A DNA stretch of 64,000 nucleotides from Odiellus spinosus (GCA_963920705.1 OY987226.1:22931300-22995299), one strand, 5' to 3'; positions 1 to 14,100 are shown, counted from the first letter of the stretch. Notes: generated by a model from the letters alone, not told the origin. A program made the numbers and translations.

Positions 1-1389
1 CATCATTTAATTATTAGTTTTCGCCGTTTTTAGTTACGCTAAAATTGGTTTTGGGTCTTTTTAGCGATCATATGATTTGTCCATCGCCACCACCCCCGCC
101 TCAACTGTCAAAAATCATGGGCCTATCGCTAAAAAACCAATTTGGTGGAATGTCACAGCGTATTAACAAACGAGGGTCGTTCTAGCGTTAAGCTAAGGAC
201 TGGCCAATCATACGACTCAAACCCATAGTGGTGGTAGCTTGAAACTCTCCCAATGCATGATAGGACATCCCGTTTCCTGTCAAGAGGAATGAAGTGAGGT
301 AGGGGGTAGGAAGAATTAACTAGGTTTCTCCGCAAGGTGGCGTAGGGCTTCAAATTTCTATCTCTCTCCTGTATAGTGCTGAATACGAAGGGCTCTATGG
401 GGAACTCAAACTGACGGGTGAAGAGTTAATAGGCTTATGCTCCACCATATTGCCTTTCGTGTAACCATTTTGTCCATTCCTAATAAATTTTCGAGCCAAT
501 GGGCTCCATCATATTGACTTTTCGTGCGTTCATCTCTACAATTCCATTCCTACTAAATTATTTTTAAAACCCAAAAATTGGGTTTTTAGATTCAAATCGG
601 CTGCGGTTTCTTAACGAGCAAAAAGCATTTATCTCAAAAAATTAAAAAAAAAAAAAAAATAATTTAGCTCGAAAAATTTCAAGGGAAAATCAATTAACTC
701 GAAAAAATTAAAAGTGCAAATCATTTTTAATTCAAAAGGCATAAAACGGAAAATCTTTTAACTCAAAGGGGAAAATCACTTAACGCCAAAAAATAACTCA
801 AAAATCACTTAAATCGAAAACTTCACTGGCTGCGGTTTCAATTAACAACTCAAAACCAGTAATAGGGTTGTGTAACTTACATGAGGTACAGCCCATCTTG
901 TTCAAATTCTTCCGATCTAGTTTTTTACCCTTTTTCGAAATTGAATTCCAGTAAAAAATAAAAAAGCAATATCTCTAGAAGGAGGTCTAGCAATTAACTT
1001 ATGCCAAAAGTTTATAAATAATTACTTAAAAGTTGGTTACGCCCAATAGTTATCGTCTTTTCATTTGAGAAACTCGTACGGCTTGATAAGATTTGAATAT
1101 GATTACACAAAATGCAGTGTATAGACGTGTGACCTGGCCGGATATAAATTTTGAGGAAGGTGACCAGTGACAGTGGGCCCCCGCTCCCAAATAATTATAA
1201 AGGCGAGCCGTTCTATCTTCATGACAATCGTGGCCAAAAAATCTCGACAGATCACGGAACAATATACAAAAGATATTCTACGTTACACCGGAATAATTTT
1301 GTTTTCTCTTTCTGCCCCAAGCTGTGAAAGCATTTAACACAAATTTTTAATTTTATACCTAATCTTCCCTTGTCTAAGTTCAGTCTAGG
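1..1389. other. Non-coding, degenerate short repeats
   Basis: Contains two GGCTGCGGTTTC copies (about 598 and 829), two related 60-bp segments around 445-560, and an inverted GCGAT/ATCGC segment near 40-140. No coding region supported. Confidence 0.5.
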
Positions 1390-1640
1390 GCTATTAACAA
1401 TGGACAGTTATCTTAACAGACGAATATGAATAACTAAAACCTGTTATTTATAAGCGACCTCTTAACGCCAAACAGTGACAAGAATAACGAACAAAACCAC
1501 ACGCGCGTCTGCCTAGTCATTTAACCATATAGCAAAATAGTTTCATTAGTTCTTAAATTTTCCACTTTGTCGTTATGAACTCCAGGTTTTGTTATTCATC
1601 TTCATCAATTCAGATTGGTGTCCATGGTTAATTGACGAAT
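1390..1640. repeat. Diverged relative of the intron-4 foldback MITE
   Basis: Shares ATTAACAATGGACA, GGCAAACAGTGACAA-like and CCAGGTTTTGTTATTC with 48241-48512, in foldback arrangement. Confidence 0.6.
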
Positions 1641-2125
1641 TCAAAATTACAATACTCATAAACCAACTCACAGGGGCTACTGCCATTGGGGTACAAATAT
1701 AATGAGGAATTATCACAATAGATGGCGCGCCTGCGCCTCAATCTATCTCTTGCTCTCGTGTATTACACCCGTTGCTATGGGAAACGCGTCAAGTCTCGAA
1801 ATCGAAACGTGAGGGGAGGTGTTACCGCCTAGTTTGTCTCTCTCGTCATACCTTAGCCAATCAGAATAGGATCAGAATGGGAACTACGATGGCGACATCT
1901 CTTAACAGATCGGCCCGCAAAGAGCGAGGGGGCAAAATTTTCGAACTCTTTGCACTATAAAAGATGAACTCAGAGTTCATAAGAGTTCGAACGCAATGCA
2001 CTGTCAAAGCTGAACTAAGTGAACTCAGATGTACAGCGAATTCCAGAGTGTCGGACCCCTCGGCGAAGAGTGTACCCAATGGCGAGCTGCCCCTGCAAGT
2101 TCCTCTTCAATTTCGAATTCGTCTA
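1633..2125. repeat. AGACGAATTC-family inverted-repeat element, copy A, with insert
   Basis: Ends carry inverse GACGAATTC, then CAGGGGC...CCATTGGGGTAC. The interior matches copies at 4974-5614 and 55635-55903 (segments such as GTTTGTCTCTCTCGTC and ATCTCTTAACAGATCGG). About 130 bp (1932-2064) are extra and correspond to the small repeat at 28693-28856. Confidence 0.7.
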
Positions 2126-2240
2126 GTCCTGGATTCAGTTCACCTCGTTCATACACCAAACTTATTGATTTGGCTCGCTCTCTTGAGTTTATTTAGCCTA
2201 GGAGGACATAGTGGTGAAGGAGAGTTGGACTGCCATTCTT

Positions 2241-3321
2241 AGATCTCAAGTTTGGGGCGGGGAGAGACGCTCTCCTGCATCCTAGGTATACAAATTTTCT
2301 ACCTCCCTGTTTTTAACTGACGAACAATAAGCGGACAGTCTAAGGCTTGTTTCTTTAAACCACCGGGAAGCCATTCGCGTCATAAGAAAGGAAAAAAAAG
2401 TATTGCCGCCCCCTTTTTCCCGCCAGATTTGTCGTTTTGCAAACCACCTTTGTGAGCAAACCTTGTAATACGAAGTTTATTTTAGGAACCTTGAGCTATG
2501 ACATAAATCTTGCGTTTTTGGTTAGTACTGTTACGCGACAGGGCGTTTATTACGTTTGTGTAATATATTTTGATCTTTTGCTTCTGCTAGTATTAAAATA
2601 AAATATCTATCAAACTATTCCGGACGAAAAATCTCTAAAAAAAATCTTTCACGGGCAGATTTTAAACTCACGATTTACGCCATGCGGAGCTTAAACTTAA
2701 TGCGGAGGAAGCAGATATAATCCTATTTTTTACGAAGATTCCTCGTATATACGCTGCTGGATCACACGCTCTCTAGGAGACTTTAATGGTTCACGATTTT
2801 AAGACTGTGAGAAAGCCAAGTCGGAGATATCTATCAAATGTTTTTTTTTGTAGACGTTTGGTACGTAACTAATTCGGTACGTCATTTTAAAGTTAGTATT
2901 ATCAGCAATTCATATCATCAACATATAATAATATACAATTCCCGTACGTGCGTCCGTGACGTTTTCCACTAACCGCCAGCTCTCGCCATCTAGCGGCGAA
3001 GTACGAAAACATGAATTTAGTTGAAAATAAAATCTATCCCACGAAGTATCGGCCTCGTTATTTTAAATTTTAGTTATTACAGTACCGTGGACACGTTTTT
3101 TAAATTACAAGATGAATTTCGAGGTCCAGCTCTCGCCATCTAGCGGCATGTTCCGTGATTTTTCACGGCTTTTAGGCAGTAAAAATATAAATGGAATATT
3201 GGACATATTTCCTTTAATATTCACGTCTTACTGCTCACGGGAGTGACAAAACATATATTTGATTACTCTTGTTACGACCCGGTTTCGCCTAAGTAAAATA
3301 AGACCCGCCTCCTCTTTCCTA
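2241..3321. other. Unannotated AT-rich sequence
   Basis: CCAGCTCTCGCCATCTAGCGGC occurs twice (2979 and 3126), a short direct repeat. Nothing else recognised. Confidence 0.4.
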
Positions 3322-3365
3322 GCGGTTCACGATCCTCTTCAATGAGACATTGAAGAGGATCGTGA
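3322..3365. repeat. Near-perfect hairpin
   Basis: GTTCACGATCCTCTTCAA and its exact complement flank a loop of a few bases. No T-run follows, so nothing supports a terminator. Confidence 0.8.
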
Positions 3366-3487
3366 ACTGTGACGCGCACTCACTAAAGCCAAACCAATAT
3401 TCCGTCTATGAATTCCGGTAATGGTTTGCCGTTAAGAAAATAGTCGGAATTAGTTTGTTTCAACAAAAGAACTTGGAGTATAGCTAC

Positions 3488-4334
3488 TAGGGCTCGGCGT
3501 TTGGATTTTTACCGTTTGATAAGGTTGTGCACAAATTCTAAAAACAACAGCATTAAGATATAATCGTACCCCAATTTTCGATTATTTTGAAAAGAAAGTG
3601 GTCTATATAACTGTTATCACGAAATAATCAGATAAATTTATCGAAAAGAAATATATTTGTATTAATATAATCGTATCTCGCCATTTAAAATTTCTTTATA
3701 AAGAATTTTAGTTCAAATTAATCGATTATCCACAATTAACCGCTTATTCCAGTTTATATCTGGTTAATTACCTAACTAGTAAGCGATTTTTCGATAAAAG
3801 AACTTTTTGAATTGTTTTAATGGCTCTATAAACAAAAAAAAAACGATGTACATTGTTTCCAAGAATTTAAGATATTCGTGAAAGTAATATGTTCACCTTT
3901 AGTCCGAATAATTTCCGAAATGTTTCGAAAATTATTATTCATTCTATCTTCGAGCGTTTACGTTATACGTTCGGATAAAAAAATTCACAATTCATTTTCG
4001 TGAAAAATAATGAATAAAACGATGATTTAAAATCTTAGTTTCGTGGAATCGTGGTTTTATTTATATTCTTCAAATTAAAAGTCAATTTGAAATATTTTTC
4101 TTAAATTTCAGACTAATACTGGAAATTTGAATTTTCTTATCCATCGTTATACGTTTGATAACGAGTAATTTGTTCGTAGATAAAGCGCCAAAGGCTTATC
4201 TGCGGGTAAACCTTATACATTTAATAATTATACGAACATACAAATTTCATTTTTTAGTTACAAACAATTTATCCGAAAATATCTGAAAATATGCGAATAA
4301 CAAAAAGATAATGGATATCCGATTCCGAGCTCTA
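3488..4334. repeat. TAGAGCTCGG-family inverted-repeat element, copy 1
   Basis: Starts TAGGGCTCGG and ends CCGAGCTCTA. The right part (GATAATGGATATCCGATTCCGAGC) recurs at 7436, 15240 and 16143. AT-rich and non-coding. Flanking TA suggests a mariner-type MITE. Confidence 0.6.
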
Positions 4335-4973
4335 GATAATTTAATCGAAGGCCGAGCCCTAGGCACTACTGAACGCATCTAATGCTTCTCATAAAGCATA
4401 CGTAGAGGGAATATGTTGCCAATGATAATACTAAAATGGCACCATGCAACCCCAAAAATAATTATCAATTGCGTGCGGAAGATTGACTTTAAAAATCTGA
4501 AACAAAAATAGAAAAAAACGCCCTTATTCGCCTAGGGTTGAAGCTAATTGTGCATAAATACATAATTAGTGTTTTTTTTTTTTTAATTATGTTGCTTTTT
4601 TTCTTGGAGGGTCTAGATCAAGGTCTGGGTTTTAGGATGACTTTTGTTTCTTGTAAAACTTGCGAGATAATGTTTCTCTCCTTAAGACTTGGCATCTGAT
4701 GAAACTAAAATAACATAATGACTAATACAAGCTGTAAAGTCTTGTACTTTTTCCCTTCTCGTTGGGTGTCTGTCTGCATCGTGAATCCCACTTTATTAAC
4801 GTTTGAAGTTACGGTCCTTAAACTGACTAACAATCGTCAATCAAAAGAAAATGCCGCCTATAAATTAGAATAAAGCGCGATTATACTACAAGAAAATGTT
4901 CAAAAAATTGTAGGTAGCGGTCATTTCTTTTATCTGCTCAGACGCACAATACACGCTGCTTTAGTTTTCCTAT

Positions 4974-5614
4974 AGACGAATTCGAAATTGAAGAGGAACT
5001 TACAGGGGCACGCGCCATTGGGGTACACTCTTTACGCGCCGATTTGTTAAGAGATGTCGCTATCGTAGTTCCCATTCTGACCATATTCTGATTGGCGAAG
5101 CCAAGAAGGATCAGATAAGGAGAGGAAAAGTGGGGCTGCGTTGAGTTAGAGAGAAGAGCCAACCTCCCACTCGGGTGGAAAAGGGGGATAGGAAATTCTC
5201 GAGGTAAACTGTTGTCACGTGGTCGCTAGCTAGCGCGTCTCATAAAGGATTCGTTTTACCCACGTGACAACAATTTTCCACGAAACATCTCTACCCCCGT
5301 CTGTCCCCCGTTCTCCCAGAGTGGGAGTTTAGGCCGACGCAGTAGGAGCCGCGCCGTTCCCACTTTTCCTCTCCTTATCTGATCCTTCTTGGCGAAGCTA
5401 TGACGAGAGAGACAAACTAGGCGGTAACCCCTCCACTAGCGCTTAGACGCCGCGTTTCCCATAGCAACGAATGTAATACGTGGATAGGTACGAGAGCGAG
5501 AGATAGTGAGGCACAGGCGCCATCTATTGTGATAATTTATCATTATGTTTGTACCCCAATGGCCGTAGCCCCTGGAAGTTGGTTTATAAGTGAAAATTTC
5601 AAATTCTTCAATGT
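4974..5614. repeat. AGACGAATTC-family element, copy B, with nested MITE
   Basis: Same family as 55635-55903 with inverse ends (AGACGAATTC... CAGGGGC and GCCCCTG... GAATT). It is enlarged by a foldback MITE at 5102-5391. ORFs here are not coding. Confidence 0.75.
5102..5391. mobile_element. CAAGAAGG foldback MITE with 7-bp target duplication
   Basis: Ends CAAGAAGGATCAGATAAGG and complement, flanked by direct GCGAAGC (5095-5101 and 5392-5398). Arms include GGAGAGGAAAAGTGGG and CACGTGACAAC hairpins. A sister copy lies at 15751-16007. No coding capacity; superfamily hAT-like or P-like, not resolved. Confidence 0.8.
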
Positions 5615-7246
5615 AGCCCGCGTTTGACGCCGACTACTACTTCGCATTGGAGAATGGGGGACGGAAATTTGTACAATAGTAGACCAAGTGGTGAGTTCAC
5701 TTCTAAGGTGAAAGGCGTAATTAATTTTTTGACGGAAATGGATCGTGGCTTATAGGTTTTTATTAACAATATTTTTTTCGTGAAAGTTCGAGAACCATTA
5801 TCGTCTTAAATACTATCTTCAACGATTTCACGGGTAACAAGCTCGTTTACAATTAAATATAGGTGTAATCATTTTCCCTTCTCAAGCCCAGAAAAGAAAT
5901 GGCTGCCATTTTAAGAAACACTGGTTAATGGCGCGGCTACTAAGAGCAAAGAGTTCCAAGAAAATTAAGTTATGTCGTTGAGACTCACCTACTAAAAGTT
6001 CACAGAATGTCTCTGACTAAGGTCTCTAGAAACAAATTTTACAAGCGTTAGCTAGCCACTCCCTTCACTGCTCCCAGATCATAAGGATAATTGGTAGAAA
6101 ATGATGTTTGCTTTATAAAGCCAGTTGTGTATTTCGAGTCATTCTCATGCGCTTCTGTTACAACAATGGACTATCTCCGATTTTAACTAGTTACGCCGCT
6201 CTTTAGTCGGCATTATTTGCCAAATTCAGGTAATTGATTAATGGCAAAAAATCGGCGCCTTCACGTTTCAACCAAAATGGAAGCCCTTTGATATTGTTGC
6301 CCTATTTATTATCTCCACAAAACTGACTCAAAAGAAAACCTTTTTCGTTTCTATTTATTCAACGAATGGATTCCGTGTATGCATGTATCATTGATAATGT
6401 CCAAAACGTATTATACTCCTGTAATTAAAGGTGTATTGAAGTGAATTGAAATTTAGATAAATGGATAATACCTTATGATCTATTGTACGTTTCTTACGCG
6501 TAACCTAAGACTAAACAATTGGGTACTATCTCAATAGCGACAGAGGAACAACAACAAAACTGCGCTATTAAGCGTCGTCTAGCGGAAAAAGGTTAAAGTA
6601 GTAACTAGGGTAGGGATCCGTTGTGCTAGTTTTCATCATTCCATGACGCGTACTTTGGACGCGGTTTTAAAGACGGCAAAATCGGCTTCTATTTCTGAGC
6701 GAACGACTCTAATTATGAACGCCCTGATTCCATTTCTGAACACCCCTGCTTCTAAATCGGAACTATCTTATAACCTATAAAAAATTCCAAATTTGATAAA
6801 GGAACCACTCGCACACCTCGAATCGTGAAATGAGTGTCACCAATGGATTCCTTAACCGAATTTAACGAGGGGTAGGTGGAATTAACGCGCTCGAGCAAAT
6901 ATTTACGACGTTATCGGCGATTTAAAATTAGGCATTGTTGTGGCATAGAACCCATAAAGCAATCCTCATTTCGAAGGAAATCGTCGATAACTTCGCAAAT
7001 TCTGGATAGTAAAAATGGGTAACAGGCCACAAATACATGTTTTCAAGGTGCGAGCGTTGGCACGGGTTTGATCTCAGCGCCACAATGCGTCCGTAATCGA
7101 CGGCTTATACTAAACTTGGCAATAATAAAATTTTTGAAAAAATTTAACTATAAAATTTAAAATTTCATTTTTGCGGCCTAGAACCGAAGTTTAGATTTTC
7201 ATGCTATAGAAAAAAAGGTGTCTGAGAATTCTTGTGGGAAAATGCA

Positions 7247-7277
<31 letters not shown>

Positions 7278-7435
7278 GCGGTTCGCACTTCAGAGAAAGC
7301 GGTTTCATACAGTACACCATAACCGCTAAGCGTTAAATGATATCGATTGGAAGAAATGTTTATTATTATACTTTGTTCGACGTGTTTTTGGTTAATCTTT
7401 AAAAATAATATCTGTTAATTCCACGTAGAGCTCGG
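5615..7435. other. Unannotated intergenic sequence
   Basis: No coding frame or repeat recognised, apart from a T-run at about 7248-7273. Confidence 0.4.
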
Positions 7436-7600
7436 AATCGGATATCCATTATCTTCTGTTATTCGTATATTTTCAGACATTTTATTTTCGGCTAAATTGT
7501 AACTAAAAACTGAAATTTGTACATTCGTATAATTGTTAAATGTGTAAGGTTTACCCCAAGATAAGCCTTTGACGCTTTATACGTCAATTTAGTTCATCCG
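7436..7600. repeat. TAGAGCTCGG-family partial copy
   Basis: Inverse of the right end of copy 1, from TAGAGCTCGGAATCGG to about the AAGCCTTTGACGCTTTAT segment. No partner end is recognisable. Confidence 0.6.
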
Positions 7601-7639
7601 ATAGATGTTACAGTTATCATCGCCTGTGAAAAAGATGTT

Positions 7640-7960
7640 GGAAGGTTGTGGGCAGAGATCTTATGCTTCTTCCCTATACCCTCTATGTTGTCGACAAACC
7701 TCAGGTTGGTTGTAGCGCCATCTCTGAGTTGGGGATAATACGAGGCTTTGACAGTACCTCTACCCTTTCCATCCCACCTTGAGACTGGAGGTCACTTATT
7801 ACCCATTTTATTAGATGGCGCCAGCTTTGCGTATAATTTGACATCAGAGTGATAGAGTATTTATATGGAATTTTGGGTCTTGCCACTGATTATTCCCGCC
7901 TCGCAGATGGCGGCACCATCTCTAGTAGTCACTTTTTGCCAAGGAGGCGGATCACTGGTT
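7640..7960. repeat. Dispersed repeat, also at 63518-63630
   Basis: CCCTATACCCTCTATGTTGTCGACAAACC and following sequence recur with mismatches at 63525. Frames in it are not conserved. Confidence 0.55.
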
Positions 7961-10375
7961 GTGCTTTCAAATCCCAATAGAATTGTCGTAAATTTGGGGT
8001 TATTTTCAATTAAAATTCGGGGTACTGTTCCTTAAGTCTCACACTTGAAGCGGTACTAAGCCTAATTATATATTTTTTCAATTAAATTTTTAAAATAATC
8101 CTCAAGTTCAAACACTCATCAGTCAATCAGCAGCGTCCCTTAAATATTTTATAGCTACTTTTCCTGTAGTTTTTGGCACCTATTTCGTTCCAACAACTGG
8201 GTACGGGATGAAGCGTGGAAGGGCGTTCTTGAAGGATTGAACCAGGATTGGCTCAAAAAGTGTTTGTTGAAAACAATCTTCTAACCGATAGGTTCATTGG
8301 TATAGTTTCGAAAATATTCTATAGCGATTGCAAGTGGTTGTCCGAACAATTCATTACCCCTTTAAATATCGCAGTCTTAATTCTAGAAAAGCAATCCATC
8401 AGCGGCGTGAATGAGCGAAATACACTGTCACTAAAAACAAACTAATTTTCCGCTCTTCTAATAACGCGTTACAAGATAAATATTTCGAGACTCTTTTCGG
8501 GAGGCTTTATGAGACAAACGATTTTACGCCCCATAATACGGAAAAAGACGTATATTTAACCAGTTTAAGTCCCGGTTTAATTGGCGTAACTACTTTAAAC
8601 GAGCCATTTAGTATTTTCATTTTATTTTAAATTCTGGGTCTTTTTTCAAAGAGCTTTGCACGCAAACGCGAAACAAATGTCTTCCAATTTTAATACCAGG
8701 AGCATAATATTGCATTCAGAGCGGAAATCAAAGATGTCCTTCCTTAAAGGGAGAATGCATCCTAACATTATAGATTTATAGATTCCTTGTCGTTTGAATA
8801 GGCTAATCAAGAAGCCAATCAGAACCAAGGTCCCATCCCACGACCTACTACAATAAAATCGTAGAGCCCCTAGCGACATCTAGAGATTTTTATGAAAATT
8901 AGGTTTGTAAAAGATTTGTAGGCATCATTATCATCAAAAGTTCGTAAATAGCGAAGCTTACAGTTTTTAAAACGTAGCTGATTCTTCCATTGGAGAAAAT
9001 TAGTAAACTGTTATATTTAAAATCTTCAATTTAAACCAAGATCTTTATATTAGGAGTTCTATGAGCTTACTTCGATAGAGCCTCCTGTAATTGGCGCTTA
9101 GCTCTGATTGGTCCTTTTGCAAGAGTGTAAAATTCAAACACATAGATAAGCCTAATTAAGTTTTGAATAATTCTAATCGAAGTAATTTTTTAAAAAATGT
9201 GAAAAAATTCAGCAGGATATATTTAATTGCAAGGAATCATAAAAAATCAAAATAGGTACTAAATTTTTAGCTAATAATCTTCATTTAATACTATCAGCAA
9301 AGGTCCAGGTAAATATACCGCCAGATTCTGATATTATTTTTTCCATCGTCGAAAATAGTTAATGTGAGACTGTCACTGGTTTTAATGAATTCCAAATGAA
9401 AATTCACTAGCAACTTCAGAAAAATCGTTAAAAATCGAATCAAAATATGTATACATGTCGTAGAATAATTGACAGAACCAAGAAATTACATATTTAACAA
9501 TCGCCTTTTTCGAAATTTTTAAAATAAAAATTCCCCGCAATACTACGTCATCACTATGATCGCGTGGCTATTGTATTAAGCCTACAGTTGCTTCTCGCAC
9601 GTTCTGGCACTTGATAAGGTAGCGTTTGCGCTGTCTTTTTTGTAAAAGTACTTAATCTTGATATTCCTACGTTTCGTATAAAAATTAACGTTAATTATAC
9701 GTTACAGATCAAAACTACGCTATATATCGTGAAAATAATCCCTAAATATTTTTTGATAATTTAATTTTGAAATTTCTTATGCCCGCATCAACCCAGATTT
9801 GTAGAATTTTTAATAAGGAATTATAATAGTACGATAAAACTAAAGATACATATGTAACAGATTTGTCGCAAATCAATTAATCAAAGGAATTAAAAACCCG
9901 CTTTTTGACCCAGTTCTTTCCTTAGAAATTTTAATTTTTAGAAAAGTGGAGTGGTTTAAACCTGGGTATGATTTTTTCGGCGGATAGTTTACTGCGCTCC
10001 TAGCTTCTATAAGAGCTGGTAAACCAAAGGGTCACTTCGAGGGGTAGATGCCAGAACTTTTCTATACCCCTACTAATTTACATATAAAATATTGAAAACA
10101 AATTTTGAATGTATTAAAAGTACATCAAAAGTCCATAGCTTTTTCTAGAAAGTTACGAAAGCCCAGTGTATATCTTTCGGTAAACATTGACGTACTAGGT
10201 TAGTTAAGCTTAGTTTTAAATTGGCGTAAATCATTACGTTATTTCTCGACGCCAACTGTCAACCGAAGAAATTTGCGCTGGAGTTCAGCAAATATCGTCG
10301 AACTCTGTGATATTTTGGTCCAGCTGCTGTGACGATATTAGCTTTCTTCACAAGTAAATCATAATTCAAGTACAT
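7961..10375. other. Unannotated intergenic sequence
   Basis: Short frames at 8248-8445 and 8646-8879 have no coding features I trust. Confidence 0.4.
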
Positions 10376-10745
10376 AAGACGACATACTGGGTGTGACGAG
10401 GAAGCGAATCCAGTTTTCTCAGTCTTTAGTTTCACCCTAAGTATTCCGAAATTTCTAGAGGAAGCCGGCCAGGTATATTCTTTCTAGAGTAAATCAGACC
10501 TGAAATCGGCCGGGCGAGACACGCTCCTTCGTTTCGCGAGAGAGAGAGAGAGGCGAGTTGTTTTCCGTTGATACATTTTCACCCCCGTAAACATCTAGAC
10601 AGTGCAGCGCGATATTAGCATCGCCTACTTAGTTCCAATCTCAACCGCTAGAGAGGGCAATTTCGAATTCCGTATCTCGACCGTTTAGAGTTTTTGGAAT
10701 TTTTTCCTCTCTCCTCGGGCGAAAGCTCTGACGACAAAACTTTCA
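10376..10745. repeat. Dispersed repeat, inverse copy of 51765-52160
   Basis: Shared pieces in inverse order include TAGTTCC...AACCGCTAGAGAGGGCAATTTCGA, the TCGCGAGAGAGAGAG tract and CCACCCTAAGTATTCC-like sequence. Function unknown. Confidence 0.65.
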
Positions 10746-10834
10746 GAACCACATAACAAACATAATACGTCTTATTGTAAATTTGAAGCGTGATTTACTT
10801 GCGCTTTCTATTTTTTCGGTCTTCTGATAAAAAG

Positions 10835-11122
10835 CAGAAGCCGATTAAACCCTCCTTTGAAGTCTACTACTCTAATGTTCGATATAGCGCTCTTCTCTGT
10901 ATGGGTAAAATTCCCAATTTTATGAGATCGGAGGGGTCCTACTTCATACCCCCTGTCTATGGAAGATTGGGAATTGTTTCTCTCTCCACATAGGACGGCT
11001 TTTGGTTGACGAACTCCCGCTACGAGAAGTACGAATCGTGGTTTTTGAGACTAACCCATACAGACAGGGGTAGACAAGACCCGGGAGGTATAGACTTTAA
11101 AGGAGGGTTTAAACGGCTTCTG
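10835..11122. mobile_element. CAGAAGCC MITE, copy 1
   Basis: Ends CAGAAGCCGATTAAACC and inverse. Arms share TTTGAAGTCTA and CTGTATGGGT. Flanks TAAAAAG/TAAAAAC are a 7-bp duplication with one change. ORF at 10790-10993 is not coding. Confidence 0.8.
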
Positions 11123-14100
11123 TAAAAACTAAAAGCTTGATTTTTATTGTTTTATTTTTATTTTTCTTCGAATTGTAAACGAATTTGAATTATATTTCAT
11201 TATTTTACAGAAATTCTAAGAAATTTGAATTTTGCTATCCGATTTTATGTGTTTGGATTCGTGTAACTTGTAAATAGATAAAGCAACAAATGTTTATCTA
11301 CGGATAAATCCTACCCATTTAATCATTATTGTATGCATTTAGAAATTGCGATTTTTAGTCACAAAGGTTTATTGATCCCATAATGAATCTCGAGAACCTT
11401 TTTTTTTTTTTTTACTTTCGATCACATAATGAACTATGTCACGGTCTGTAGTTTATAGTAAGTCTAGTTACCCCGGAACTGAATCCTCTTAACAACAAGG
11501 CATTTTAAGTTTCTGCATACGCGGTATAGTAGCTATAGTCTTTCCTATTATAAGAAGGACTTATGAAAATAAAAATGGAACACTTCATAGGAAGAAGAAA
11601 CTGTAGTTTTAACTGCTCGTAGAGAACAGATCTTAACTCTTATATACGCCTGTACCCAAAAGGAAGCTTTTAAAATTTCTGGGTGATGTTTTTGTTGGGA
11701 AAAAATGTAATGCCAAGATTATATAGGCGTCAAGATTGGGACAGTTTTTGGCCTTATTATATTTCACTCGACTGATGTGTCCGAGAATATGTGAAGTTAG
11801 ATTGGTGCAGAATATTACGCAGATAACGCGCTAGCCCCCATTTACGAAGTACGTTTCAATTTCCCCGTCTTAAAAGTACCCCCGTCAGGGTCGTCGGAAG
11901 CGGTGGGCATGATGGGTTCAAGCCCCCTCGGTCGTCGGACCTAGGGTAACTGACCACCATATAATTTGGCCTTGGCAAACTCCGACGCCCCTGAAGCCCG
12001 TTTTTAAAAAAAGATTGTAAACGAACTAATATGTGAAAAATTATGAAATTGGTCTCAAAATTATGCTTCATGGGAAAATAAGCCTTTCCGTGGAATGTGT
12101 TGCTTAATTTTTTCCAACTATCCCAACTCTTTTTGGCAGTTTCTAAATCAATAAATCAGAGATAGTGCCTAGATTTGGCTTTAGCGTGCGACTGTTCGAG
12201 GTGAATCCCTAATTAAAATGTAGGGATGACAAATTGAGCCAACTATGCTGGTAAAGAAAACTTTTATGTTTAACTGACAATTTGCCAGTTTGATGAATGG
12301 TTTCAATAAGCGAATGGGCCTTTATGCTTAAAATAATGGGCTACAAAAATTTTAAACGCAATTTAAAATATATATATATATACTCCAGAATTTCTAAATA
12401 TGTTTTAACTGAGTACTTTTAAAGGGCAAGTCTGTTGATAAAGAAGTTTACAATAAAGTGTAAGATTGAAGGAACAGATATTATATCAAAAATGTCTTTG
12501 TTAACAAACACCCAGAAGTGACAGACATAAACTTTTCTTTTAAAACATAAAATTTAATTATAATCATAATCTTCACGATCTGAGAGGTTTTTGAGTTTCT
12601 AATTTCAAAACAACTGATTTTATTCACTCGCAATTTTTTAAGAAAAAGCATAACGGACGATTTTCTCCCATTGACCCTTAACATTAAATTTGGCTTAATT
12701 ATTTTTCTGGGATTACGCGTTAAACAAAAGAAAAGGTCACATAATTTATTTTTCTACCAAGGAAAGTTTTATGGCCTGATATGTTCTCTTGACATTACGT
12801 CATTCATCGAGATTTAAGTACAACATTTTCGACAAATTGTCTTATTAACTTTAATTACTAATAGTAAAGCCCACTCGCTATCCCGAAATCAGGGCTTATT
12901 TAACGTCGTTCGTTCAAAGGGCATATGCGCTCTAGAACGAGAACTTTTAAAAAGCTATTGATTGATATCCGCAACATAAACAAGGTCGTGAGATATGCAA
13001 TTTAAAGAGCTATACACAAAGCACGGATACTTTCTTTAACAATGTGTAACTGGATATGTATTCCTTAAATATCGATTAATCGGTCTCTTGATGATAGAGA
13101 GCGAGTAATTCGAGCTTTGCTTCCATTTAATATACCGACATTTGAAACCTGATAAAAGAACTTAGACTAATAATGTTATATATATTTCGAATGCCGATCA
13201 CCACGACTTTAGTTGTGGAAATTCGTTCAAATAAGATTATGAATACTGAGATTAGAAGCTTGAATAGTAAATAAAGCCCATTAACGTTGTACTATAAAAG
13301 GACATATGTTAAAAATATTTCGTAAATTTCGAGTGTCAAATGCCAATCTCCCTCAGGTGGCGCGATGATTGATTCAAGTTATTGTTTAAAGGTTTTAGAA
13401 TGGATTCGGCATGTTTTAGGAGCTTTTCAACTATATTTTGTCCATATTCGAGTAAATTTCTTAAAATGTGTCATTCCCTGTAAAAGTGTTTCAACCAACT
13501 CCGGAGTATGTGTGGCAGCGAATGCATCTAATAGGGTATTACCAGGAACTCGTTCACTCTCCTAGGAATATAACACTGCTAAACCATGGCTTTGCTGACG
13601 CGTATACAATTTGTGAGACCGTTGAAACACGTTTAGGTGCTTTTTAAACCAAAAACTAAGGGATTACAAAATCTAGAAAGATCTGATTGTGGCAGTGATT
13701 TGAAAAGAGTTCCTCCGACCAATCAAAATAACTTTGGTTTTATAAAATCTCCTAAACCTTTGCTTTGAAAGTTATAAAAATGAGGTATGGGCGACATAGT
13801 GTACTATTATTGCGACGATTTTATTAAAACAAAGGTGTAGGATATTTTGATTTGTCGAAAAGACTGTAAAAGTTCAAAAATTTCTACATATTCAGATACC
13901 TTTCCTAGACCTTTCACTCAGCAAACGGGGCTTTTTTAGAATCAGAAAATTAAAAACATAAGTTTATTTTCCCTTCAACCTCTCTTTAATGGTTTTTACA
14001 TGTTCTTTTGACATTTTTAGTGGAAACGAACTAGGTTAGTGTTTACTCGAAATAGTTTCAAAAACTATACTGTTTGCTATTTTTATTAGTTTGCTGAGAT

